Assembly: GCA_029959545.1 (NCBI GenBank)
Contig: JASCPH010000012.1
Span: 1-63,458 of the forward strand
DNA from: Microbacteriaceae bacterium PS02066
Lineage (GTDB): Bacteria; Actinomycetota; Actinomycetes; Actinomycetales; Microbacteriaceae
Length of the DNA: 63,458 nucleotides
Direction of reading: 5' to 3'
Shown: piece by piece, positions 27,257 to 34,202 of the stretch
Numbering within the stretch: position 1 is the first letter of the stretch
Layout: every line of letters starts with the position of its first letter
Notes under the pieces: generated by a model
Databases searched by the model: none
Seen by the model: the letters and a program-made list of their open reading frames with translations, nothing else
What the model was told of the DNA's origin: nothing
Program-made: the position numbers and the translations under genes

Positions 27257-28711
27257 TCACAGCACGCCGTCGAGAAATTCAGAGTGCTGCGGCACCTGGC
27301 CCGGCCTCAGCGTTGCCATGATCTTAGAGTGCTCTGACGCCAGCCCGGGCGAACGCTTCGCCCGTGACGCGGCGTCAGCAGATCGATCAATCAGCCACTG
27401 GGTCGGTGGGCCCGATGAGGCGTGCGCCGCTTCGAGGTATTGGTGAAGGCTCGCATCTTCGATCAACATCCACCATGGTGACTCCAGGACTCTGTGGGGG
27501 TCGGGGCGCCTTGATCGATATGTCGAGTCCCTGAACGTCGCAACGATTGGCACTCGCTTTAGGTGATCGTCGTCGAGTAGCAGGCAGCGAGTCGCGATCA
27601 TGTACCCCTCGATATAGCTGGCGTCAAAATAGCGCCGCCGCTCGACGGCGGTGACGAAGTGGTGCGCGTACGAGTGAACGACCTGCTCTACTGCCCGCGG
27701 ATCGGAGTAGACCCCCCGATGCTTTAGGAGGCGCATTCTCCCCAACGCGGCAAGCATCCCATCTTGATACGACTGTGTGAAGGCGCCAAGGGCGCCCTTC
27801 TGGGTCAGGAGTACTTCCGATGCGGTGTGAGCGTCGAGGATCACTCGATGTAGCCACTCCGCTCGCGCAAGCCGCTCATCTGGGACATGTTCGCCCGTCG
27901 CTTCGAGATCCTTTTTTAGGAGGTGAGCGAAGTGGCCGCCATCGGTCTTGAGGTGGGTTAACTCGATGGTCGGCGAAACTGTCGGATCGACTGGTGTGAC
28001 GAGGTAGGCACGCCGCCGGAGCCGCCCCATCCGTTCGATCACGTTGTGGTAAATGTTCTGAAAGTCTGAGTCCGAGAGGGAGTATCCAACGAACACGATG
28101 GTCCGCGTGGACAGGTAGTCACGCAGCTTCGCTCCCATCACTGACTGTGCAAGATCCGCCTCGCGCCTCCGATAGTCGTTGGACGTAGCGACGATGCTCG
28201 ATAGGTTCGAGATCGAGCCATGGAGCTTCATCACACGCCGCCCAGGGACGTCAAAGAAGGCGAAGTCCTCATCCAGAACGAACGGCCGCGCGCCGGAGAA
28301 CCGCTCGAAGAAGTCATCCCAGTTCGTCGTGAATATGGAATCTAGTTGCGAAATGGTTGCGATCTCTTGATGAAACGCGGTTGTGTGATTCTGAAGCGAC
28401 TGAAACGTCGAAACGTAATCGAGCCGCTCGAGCAGGGTGCGGATCAACTCGCCGCGCCCGAACTGATCCTCGAAGTCCTGCATCACGGCGGGAAACGGAT
28501 CACCTGATGGGGTCTCCCGCAGCCTGGCCTCGATTTCTTCGTAGAACGTTTCCGGGAAGAGTCCTGGCTTCTCAGTGCTGATACCAGCGCCCGCGAACAC
28601 CACAAGCTCTCTGCGACGGGCCGCTTCAATGAGGTCATCAGGCAGCTCGACGGCGTAGTGAGTACCACAAACGGCGCAACCTTCATGGAACGGAGCGGAG
28701 GCAAGGGACAC
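27257..28711 (-). CDS. SIR2-domain protein, probable defence NADase
   Basis: 484 aa. The SIR2 Rossmann motifs are in order: GAGIS at 41-45, TTNWD at 128-132, KLHG with catalytic-type H164 at 162-165, and VGYSLSDSDF at 208-217. SIR2 domains of this kind in Thoeris, DSR and SIR2-HerA systems hydrolyse NAD during phage infection. The C-terminal ~250 residues are helical with no recognised domain and could be a sensor. CAVC at residues 12-15 is a half zinc-knuckle. The start is GTG (complement of 28709-28711) with no clear ribosome site. Lower GC than the flanks marks it as acquired. Confidence 0.82.
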   Translation of the reverse strand: MSLASAPFHEGCAVCGTHYAVELPDDLIEAARRRELVVFAGAGISTEKPGLFPETFYEEIEARLRETPSGDPFPAVMQDFEDQFGRGELIRTLLERLDYVSTFQSLQNHTTAFHQEIATISQLDSIFTTNWDDFFERFSGARPFVLDEDFAFFDVPGRRVMKLHGSISNLSSIVATSNDYRRREADLAQSVMGAKLRDYLSTRTIVFVGYSLSDSDFQNIYHNVIERMGRLRRRAYLVTPVDPTVSPTIELTHLKTDGGHFAHLLKKDLEATGEHVPDERLARAEWLHRVILDAHTASEVLLTQKGALGAFTQSYQDGMLAALGRMRLLKHRGVYSDPRAVEQVVHSYAHHFVTAVERRRYFDASYIEGYMIATRCLLLDDDHLKRVPIVATFRDSTYRSRRPDPHRVLESPWWMLIEDASLHQYLEAAHASSGPPTQWLIDRSADAASRAKRSPGLASEHSKIMATLRPGQVPQHSEFLDGVL

Positions 28712-29160
28712 GATGAGCCATTCGGCCAGGAGTGAAGAGGACTATCTATCCATACCTCACATTCCGCTCGGGAGGAGCGAGTCAGCCTGGTCCGATTGCA
28801 CGTCGCTCGACGAGAACGTGTCGGAGGACATTCGCTCGGCAGCGCACTTTACTCGCGGGATGACTCGCTCACGCACCTGGCGGCTGATGCCGCGCCGTAG
28901 CGGCACGCTCGTCAAACGGCGCGAAGAGACCTTCCGGACAAGAGATGCAGCTGGCCGCCCCGCCCTAAGGACGGTGGCTGAGCGTGCGCCGAATTGCGTC
29001 GCTTTGCGCGATAGCGGCTCGCTTTGCGCCCGGCCACCGACGCTTCGTCGGGTCAGGCGTTCCAAACGCGCTGAGGCGTCTGTCGACCTCCTGAATCCGA
29101 ACGAGTCCACGCAGCTTGAGATCGTGCGCTGGTCACCCACTAGTGATCCTCTACTCGATC
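28712..29160. other. non-coding right margin of island
   Basis: About 450 bp upstream of the SIR2 gene. Both strands have open frames (for instance + strand 28713-29318), but their composition is Arg/Ser-rich without any family likeness, so I do not call a gene. The SIR2 promoter should lie here; no -35/-10 pair stands out. Confidence 0.5.
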
Positions 29161-29220
29161 TTTTCTCGTCTGCCGCGAGCGGGTTACTCAGGCGGGTTGC
29201 CCGTGCGGCGCATCCCGACC
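29161..29220. repeat. island-flanking direct repeat, right copy, with third tRNA-end copy
   Basis: 29161-29181 repeats 25824-25843 (one inserted G). 29198-29220 (tgcccgtgcggcgcatcccgacc) repeats 25901-25924 with one mismatch and contains CATCCCGACC, the tRNA-Pro 3' end. Together they place the right edge of the ~3.3 kb island here. The order of the two repeated blocks is the same on both sides. Confidence 0.55.
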
Positions 29221-29242
29221 CGGAGTCCCCCCGGAGCCCCAA

Positions 29243-29299
29243 ACGCCCCTCGACCGTGAGGCCGCCCGCCGTCCCGGCAGCCTCACGGTCGAGGGGCGT
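29243..29299. terminator. 20 bp perfect stem-loop after amylase fragment
   Basis: ACGCCCCTCGACCGTGAGGC (29243-29262) is perfectly inverted at 29280-29299, with a 17 nt loop. On the - strand it begins at the stop codon of the amylase fragment and is followed by TTT, so it is the terminator of that gene. Confidence 0.85.
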
Positions 29300-29760
29300 C
29301 AGAACGCGCCGGTCGTGATTCCCGCGGAGCCGAACGGTGGCGTGTTCAGGATGTTGTTGCCGCCGGGTTCCCAGGCGTCCGCGGTGTTCGGATTGCCGGC
29401 TTCCTGACGCTTGATGCACTTCCACTCGATCGCGCTCGACGGCGGGAGGTCGCCGATCACGCCCGTCCAGGTGGGGTACGCGCTCGGGGTGAGCTTGATC
29501 GCGCTCGCGGGCGACCAGTCGCCCAGCTGCGGGATGTTGCCGACCACGTAGACCGACTGGCCGAAGGTCGTCGTCGCCAACTCGCACGCGAAGGTCGCCC
29601 ACACGGCCTCCTCGCCGAGCGTGAACGCGAACGTCTTGTCCGACGTGACCGAGCTGCTCGCCGCCTTCGCGATCACCGTGCTGCCGCCCGCGTTGTACCA
29701 GCCGCTGCTGACGGCGTCGAACGCGGCTTTGTTCGCGTACTCGGTGAGCGAGGCTGATCG
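29299..29760 (-). pseudogene. 3' fragment of a secreted amylase with CBM20 starch-binding domain
   Basis: The - strand frame enters near 29760 (SLTEYANKAAFDAVSSGWYN) and ends at 29299. The last ~105 residues are a CBM20 starch-binding module: FACELATTTFGQSVYVVG, then LGDWSPASAIKLTP, and IEWKCIKR. The catalytic domain and signal peptide are missing. The open frame stops being meaningful close to the IS21 insertion at 29792. Joining the two sides of the IS does not restore an upstream amylase part, so a deletion occurred besides the insertion. The alpha-glucoside operon just beyond the IS suggests it was once part of a starch-utilisation locus. Confidence 0.75.
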
Positions 29761-29786
29761 GTGTCGTACGCACGGCGCCGCGAGCA

Positions 29787-29791
29787 GCCGC
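29787..29791. repeat. 5 bp target-site duplication, left
   Basis: GCCGC immediately before the left IS end; the same GCCGC follows the right end at 33993-33997. This defines the exact insertion boundaries. Confidence 0.75.
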
Positions 29792-29841
29792 TGGCTTTGT
29801 CAACGTCTTGTGGCCCAGGGGGGACGGCCTGATTTGGCCCA
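29792..29841. repeat. IS21 element left terminal inverted repeat
   Basis: TGGCTTTGTCAACG starts the element; TGGCCCAGG begins at 29811 and TGATTTGGCCCA at 29830. It matches the reverse complement of the right end with the same internal spacing. Confidence 0.85.
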
Positions 29842-29874
29842 TCCAAGATGGTGTCGTCTGAAGGGCTGTGTTCG

Positions 29875-30264
29875 TCAGGCTGGATGGTGCGCGTTGCCGG
29901 ATCGAGTTTGCAGTATCGCGCGGAGGACATTGATCACGTCGTCGTGGTCCGTGTTCGTGGCGGCGGCTTCGTCGACGAGTTCGCGGATTCGCCGGATCAC
30001 CGATTGAGGCAGCACTGCGGCGGAGTCTGCCACGCGCGTCCCGGCCGCGGTCCGGGTGACGACGAGTCCATCCTGCTCGAGCATCTTGTAGGCCTTCGCC
30101 GCGGTGCCCTGCGCGACTTTGAGGTCTGCGGCGGTCTGGCGCACCGTGGGAAGCCGCTCGTTCGCGCCCAATTGGCCTGAGACGATGAGCCCGCGAAGCT
30201 GCCGGTAGATGTCGATCGCTGGGTTGCTCTCTTCGGGTGTGGTGACGACGACGTGCGATGTCAT
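29875..30264 (-). CDS. GntR-family (YtrA-like) transcriptional regulator, IS passenger
   Basis: 129 aa. A GntR winged helix (about 15-80: AIDIYRQLRGLIVSGQLGAN, LPTVRQTAADLKVAQGTAAK) with a short C-terminal tail and no ligand domain is the YtrA subfamily layout. These usually repress a membrane-protein or ABC operon in which they lie. The ATG (complement of 30262-30264) overlaps the stop of the membrane-protein gene, so the two are coupled. It lies inside the IS21 element, 83 bp from its left end. Confidence 0.85.
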   Translation of the reverse strand: MTSHVVVTTPEESNPAIDIYRQLRGLIVSGQLGANERLPTVRQTAADLKVAQGTAAKAYKMLEQDGLVVTRTAAGTRVADSAAVLPQSVIRRIRELVDEAAATNTDHDDVINVLRAILQTRSGNAHHPA

Positions 30265-31307
30265 CGCGTTGCCTCCAGGGTCGCCGGTGTCTCGGTCGGA
30301 GCCGATGGTTGGCGGGTCGCTGGGCGGCGTCGCAGGCCACTGCCAGCGACGAGGAGTAGCAGCACGAACCCGGTGATCTCGAGAATGGGAGCGCACCATC
30401 CCGCGGCGACGGCGAGCTCGGCGTATCGCCAGGCGGCGTCGTAGGGGTTGTCCCCGTTCTGCCCCGTGACGGTCAGGTGGGAAACCGATCCCGAGTTTGC
30501 GATGAAACGCCAGGCGCCGGCGAGTGTGAGAAGAACCGCCGCCGTTGTCACGCGTGTGACGTTGCGCGCGGTCTCTCGACGCGCAGCCCGCTCGGCGATG
30601 AGGGTCTCGGTGTGGAGGTATGGGCGCGCCGCATTGCGATCGAACGCGGACCAGGCGACGGCGAGCAGGGCACCCAGGCTGGTGAGCACCGGCAGCCCGT
30701 AGGTCCACCCGTAGAAGGGCAGACGGATCGGGTCGATCGTGCTTTCGTTGGGGATGGGAATGACGAGCCAGACGTATTGGCCCTGCCCGTTGGGTGACGA
30801 TGCGAGACCGGCAGCAACGGTCGTCACCACGAGGATCAGAGCCGTGAGCCCCAGGCTGATGAGCGCGAACCGGGAGCTGAAGCTCACCCAGCTTCGACGT
30901 TCGGCCGAAATCACGGGAACCTCCGCCGGGGTCGTCCCCCTCGTCACGATGAAAGCGAGGACGATGCCGAGACCGATGATGGCGCACGCGATCGGGGTGG
31001 TGAATCGCCACCAATGAAGACGATCCGCACCAGTGAGGATGTAGCCGCGGATCACGTAGTCAACGAAGAAAAAGACGAGCACCCCGGCCGCGGCCCATCC
31101 AATCGCACGCCGCTCGGGTGCGTATCGCGCTCGAACTGATCGCGGCTCTGCGGTAAGCGGCCGTGCAGCAGCAGAAGCCCGTGACGTATAGAGACCTATA
31201 CCTGCCGCAAGGACCAATGCCACGAAGAACGAGACTGCAGGTAGCGAGAACGCTCCTGCGATCAACTGGGCTGGGTCGAACATGCGCGCACCGCTCATCA
31301 ACATCAC
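30261..31307 (-). CDS. polytopic membrane protein of unknown function, IS passenger
   Basis: 348 aa with about seven hydrophobic segments (for example AVSFFVALVLAAGIGLY, IACAIIGLGIVLAFIV, FALISLGLTALILVVTTVAA). No family is recognised and no catalytic motif is seen. GTG 31307 or ATG 31304 starts it. The gene precedes and overlaps the GntR gene; an inverted repeat 20 bp upstream is a likely operator. It lies within the IS21 ends, between istB and the left terminus. Confidence 0.75.
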   Translation of the reverse strand: MMLMSGARMFDPAQLIAGAFSLPAVSFFVALVLAAGIGLYTSRASAAARPLTAEPRSVRARYAPERRAIGWAAAGVLVFFFVDYVIRGYILTGADRLHWWRFTTPIACAIIGLGIVLAFIVTRGTTPAEVPVISAERRSWVSFSSRFALISLGLTALILVVTTVAAGLASSPNGQGQYVWLVIPIPNESTIDPIRLPFYGWTYGLPVLTSLGALLAVAWSAFDRNAARPYLHTETLIAERAARRETARNVTRVTTAAVLLTLAGAWRFIANSGSVSHLTVTGQNGDNPYDAAWRYAELAVAAGWCAPILEITGFVLLLLVAGSGLRRRPATRQPSAPTETPATLEATR

Positions 31308-31326
31308 TCATCCAATCTCTTGTGCC

Positions 31327-31343
31327 ACTTGTCTATCACAAGT
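31327..31343 (-). promoter_or_regulatory. probable GntR operator upstream of the passenger operon
   Basis: ACTTGT-ctatc-ACAAGT is a perfect 6 bp inverted repeat with a 5 bp spacer, 20 bp before the membrane-protein start. A second, wider pair (CTTGTGC 31318-31324, GCACAAG 31359-31365) is nested around it. Position and symmetry suit autoregulation by the YtrA-like GntR. Binding is inferred. Confidence 0.5.
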
Positions 31344-31393
31344 TGTACCAGATGAGGAGCACAAGATCTGGATGCTGGCGGCCGTCTGGACCG

Positions 31394-32203
31394 CTATCGC
31401 GCTGGCGTCTTCCTGGTGTGGTTGAGTCGATATGAGTCGGTCCCGGTCTCGATGATGGTGCCGTGGAAGGTGAGTCGGTCGACGATCGCCGCGCAGAGTC
31501 TCGGGTCGGTGAATGTCTTCGTCCATCCGCTGAAGGCTTCGTTGGTCGCGATCGCCACGGATGCCTTCTCTTCTCTCTCGGTGAGGACTTGGAACAGGAG
31601 TTCGGCGCCTCTGCGATCGAGTTCCATGTAGCCGAGTTCATCGATCAAGAGCAGGTCGACGCGACCGTAGCGGGCGATGGTGCGGTTCAGTTGCATATCG
31701 TCGGCGGCTTCGACGAGCTCGTTTACGAGCCGGGTCGCGAGCGTGTATCGGACCCGGTAGCCCTTTTCGGCTGCGGCGGTGCCGAGCCCGATCAGGAGAT
31801 GCGACTTGCCGGTGCCGGAGTCGCCGATGAGGCAGAGGGGTTCCCCGCGGCGGATCCAGTCGCCTTGCGCGAGGGTGTGGATGGTGGCGGGGTTGATGTT
31901 CGGGTTCGCGTCGTAGTCGAAGTCGCCCAACCATTTCTGCCGCGGGAAGCCGGCGTTCTGGACCCGGCGCGTGATGGAGCGGCGGTCCCGGTCGTCGACC
32001 TCGGCGAGGAGCAGCTCGGCGAGGTAGCCGAGGTAGGACAGTTGCTCCCGTTTCGCGGTCTGCGTCGCCTCTTCCATCACCGCCCGGATCGTCGGCAGCC
32101 GGAGCCGTCGGCAGGCGGAGTCGACGGCGGCCGCGGCGGCTTCCTCAGTCAGGCCGCGGCGGTGGCGGAGCGTGGTCGTAACGTTCGTGAGGGTCGGACT
32201 CAT
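31394..32203 (-). CDS. istB: IS21-family helper ATPase IstB
   Basis: 269 aa AAA+ ATPase. Walker A GDSGTGKSHL and Walker B LLLIDELGYM are intact, preceded by the N-terminal helical region that contacts DNA. IstB works with IstA in cut-and-paste transposition and target choice. The ATG overlaps the istA stop in the usual ATGA junction. Length is normal, so the element may be active. Confidence 0.95.
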   Translation of the reverse strand: MSPTLTNVTTTLRHRRGLTEEAAAAAVDSACRRLRLPTIRAVMEEATQTAKREQLSYLGYLAELLLAEVDDRDRRSITRRVQNAGFPRQKWLGDFDYDANPNINPATIHTLAQGDWIRRGEPLCLIGDSGTGKSHLLIGLGTAAAEKGYRVRYTLATRLVNELVEAADDMQLNRTIARYGRVDLLLIDELGYMELDRRGAELLFQVLTEREEKASVAIATNEAFSGWTKTFTDPRLCAAIVDRLTFHGTIIETGTDSYRLNHTRKTPAR

Positions 32204-33855
32204 GCGCCGGAGGCTCCTTCACTCATGGATGCGGTAACCGCGTGTTTCGCGGCTCTCTTGGTCAGCAATGCGTCGTAGCCGGCGACGGACGGGAGGGGCC
32301 GGTTGTCTTGCGGGAGGCCGGCGATGACCGCGGCCGGGTCGGTGAGACGACGTTGTGTGAGCGACACCACCTTCGGCAACGTCGGCGCCTCGATGAGCGC
32401 GATGTCATTTTTCTCGAGCTGGGCCGCCGCGAGGCGCGCTTCCACGGCGACGACGTCGGCAGTGACCGCGCCGACGGTGAGCGCGGCACTGATTCCAGCG
32501 AGCACCGCCGGGGTCGGCATAGTGCGGTGCAGCAGGAGCACGTCGATGAGCTCTCTCGTGCCGGCTGCATCACCGTTGACCTTCCTCGATTCCGCCCAGA
32601 ACCCCTCATGCAGCCCAGTGAACGCGCCCGTGTTGCGGGCGTGGGCGAGGGCGGTGGAGCCGCCGAGAGCGCCGGGCTTGTGCTGGAGGACCTCGAGGTA
32701 GTGATCGAGCTGGACGGCTTGCCCGTAGCGTTCGATGACCCGCTCATGCCGGGCCACGACCTGCCGGCCGTCGAATACGACGAGCTCAGACGCGCGCAGC
32801 GAGACGCGGAGTTTGCGGCCGATGAGCCGGACCGGGACGGAGTACTTCGCCTGCCGCACCGTCACCAGCCCGGACCTGTCGACCCGCGGGTAGAGCTCCA
32901 GGCCCGGGTCGAACCGATCCCTCGGCAGCTGCGCGAGATGCTCCCGATCGGAGGAGAGGTCCTGGGCGACAGTGCTGATCTTCTGCCCGATCCGCCGTCT
33001 CTCATCCCGCAGATCCCATTCACGGATCCGGGCGTTGAGCTCGGCGAGGGACGCGACGACGGGCATGGGTGAGAGCCAGGTGCGGCGGAACCTGCCAACC
33101 TCGCCCTCGATGCCGCCCTTCTCGTGCGCCCCGTTGATCCCGGGCTCGCAGTAGAACGCGTCGAACCCGTAATGCGATCGGAACAACGCCCACCGTGTGG
33201 TCTCTACCCGCGCCCGGCCGGAGAGAACCTGCGTGACTGCGGGTGAGAGGTTGTCGTACTTGATCTGCAGCGTTGGGACACCGCCGAGTTCCTCGAACGC
33301 GTCGATATGGCCTTCCAGGAACGCCTCCAACGCCTGCGTCGGGTAGACGCGGTGCACGGCACGCCCCGAGTGGGAGAGGCGGAACGCGAACATGTAGCAC
33401 TTTGTCTTCACCCCAGCGAGGATCCCCCACAGCTCCCCGAAATCGACCTCCGCCTCAGCACCGGGCGCGTGTTCCTGCGGGACCATCGCTCGCGACACCC
33501 CGCTGGTGCCAAGGATCTCCGGCCGCCGCCACCGCACGTAGTCACGCACCGTCGGGTAGCCGACATCGGCGCCGTGCTCGTCCAGGAGCCGGTGCCAGAT
33601 CCGGGTCGCGGTCTGCCGCTGCTTCCGCGGCGCGTCGATGTCCTGCCGCAGCATCCCGTCGATAAGCTCCCGCACCCCATCGAGCTTCGGCGCTGCCCGG
33701 ACCGGGGTCTTCCGCGCCGGCGGCTCTGCGGACTCCAACGCCTGACGGACCGTGCGTCGATGCACTCGGAACCGTTTCGCCAGCGCGTTGATCGACAACC
33801 CCTCGACCCGCGCCGCACGACGAATCTCGGCGAACTCTTCCACCCTCGACCTCAC
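32200..33855 (-). CDS. istA: IS21-family transposase IstA
   Basis: 551 aa. An N-terminal helix-turn-helix (SINALAKRFRVHRRTVRQAL) precedes the DDE integrase core with acidic residues in AEVDFGELWG, IKYDNLSPAV and NGAHEKGGIEGE. The C-terminal beta-rich end-binding region follows. The start lies 137 bp inside the right IS end, whose repeated TGGGCCA blocks are the IstA-binding sites. No frameshift is seen. Confidence 0.95.
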   Translation of the reverse strand: MRSRVEEFAEIRRAARVEGLSINALAKRFRVHRRTVRQALESAEPPARKTPVRAAPKLDGVRELIDGMLRQDIDAPRKQRQTATRIWHRLLDEHGADVGYPTVRDYVRWRRPEILGTSGVSRAMVPQEHAPGAEAEVDFGELWGILAGVKTKCYMFAFRLSHSGRAVHRVYPTQALEAFLEGHIDAFEELGGVPTLQIKYDNLSPAVTQVLSGRARVETTRWALFRSHYGFDAFYCEPGINGAHEKGGIEGEVGRFRRTWLSPMPVVASLAELNARIREWDLRDERRRIGQKISTVAQDLSSDREHLAQLPRDRFDPGLELYPRVDRSGLVTVRQAKYSVPVRLIGRKLRVSLRASELVVFDGRQVVARHERVIERYGQAVQLDHYLEVLQHKPGALGGSTALAHARNTGAFTGLHEGFWAESRKVNGDAAGTRELIDVLLLHRTMPTPAVLAGISAALTVGAVTADVVAVEARLAAAQLEKNDIALIEAPTLPKVVSLTQRRLTDPAAVIAGLPQDNRPLPSVAGYDALLTKRAAKHAVTASMSEGASGA

Positions 33856-33942
33856 AGGCCCCTCCTCGCTCGATACCGAACGAGGACACCCTCAGCCCTG
33901 GGCCAAATCAGACCGACAACGACACCCCGGCAGCCGACGAGC

Positions 33943-33992
33943 TGGGCCAAATCAAAGCGACAAGCCTGGGCCAGCTAAGCGTGACAGAGCCA
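33943..33992. repeat. IS21 element right terminal inverted repeat
   Basis: TGGGCCAAATCA begins at 33943, TGGGCCA at 33967, and the tip is TGACAGAGCCA at 33982-33992. A third TGGGCCAAATC block lies further in at 33899. The spacing mirrors the left end. Confidence 0.85.
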
Positions 33993-33997
33993 GCCGC
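33993..33997. repeat. 5 bp target-site duplication, right
   Basis: GCCGC directly after the right IS end, identical to 29787-29791. Confidence 0.75.
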
Positions 33998-34028
33998 ATC
34001 GTGCGGGTAGCGTGAGAGGTCAGAACGC

Positions 34029-34043
34029 CTTTGTTCAAGTCTG
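34029..34043. promoter_or_regulatory. distal ROK operator-like site
   Basis: CTTTGTTCAAGTCTG matches the reverse complement of the proximal site 34180-34194 (CTTTGTTCAGGTCTG) at 14 of 15 positions, facing it across about 150 bp. Two facing sites could allow looping by the repressor encoded just downstream. Inference from sequence symmetry. Confidence 0.4.
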
Positions 34044-34144
34044 TATTTAGTAGACAATATGGCCTATCGATGCCTCCGGGGTCAAGAGCATGCATGCCTC
34101 CGCACGTCTTCCGGTGTCAGCCAAGGCTGTCGCTGCGAACCGAG

Positions 34145-34194
34145 TTGACTTCCAACACTAATCGGATCTAGAGTTCGTTCAGACCTGAACAAAG
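34145..34194 (+). promoter_or_regulatory. promoter and proximal operator of the ROK/ABC/glucosidase operon
   Basis: A -35-like TTGACT (34145-34150) is followed at 16 bp by TCTAGA (34167-34172) as a possible -10. Immediately downstream the inverted repeat GTTCAG-AC-CTGAAC (34177-34190) covers the expected transcription start, ending in AACAAAG. An operator at that place fits autorepression by the ROK protein. AAAGGGG at 34191-34197 also serves as ribosome site for the TTG start at 34203. Confidence 0.6.
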
Positions 34195-34202
34195 GGGTTC
34201 TC

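Larger units (their letters stand above)
29792..33992. mobile_element. IS21-family insertion element with passenger operon, 4201 bp
   Basis: The ends are 50 bp imperfect inverted repeats (29792-29841 and 33943-33992, 35 of 50 positions matching), both starting TGGCTyTGTCA and both carrying TGGCCCAGG and TGATTTGGCCCA blocks at identical distances (19 and 38 bp) from the tip. Multiple TGGCCCA-type blocks at each end are an IS21 habit. A GCCGC duplication flanks it. The right 2.6 kb is a standard istA-istB pair. The left 1.5 kb holds a GntR regulator and a membrane protein, which are not transposition genes. Confidence 0.85.

Noticed and set aside
28713..29318. 201-codon open frame on the + strand
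   Set aside because: Arg/Ser-rich, no family likeness, crosses the island repeat and the amylase terminator; a by-product of high GC.
28757..30340. 527-codon open frame on the - strand
   Set aside because: Runs antisense or out of frame through the amylase fragment, the IS end and the GntR gene; composition is not protein-like.
29299..33992. Idea that the IS21 element simply splits an amylase gene
   Set aside because: Joining the sequence at the GCCGC duplication gives no amylase frame on the far side; the gene was already truncated or a deletion followed.
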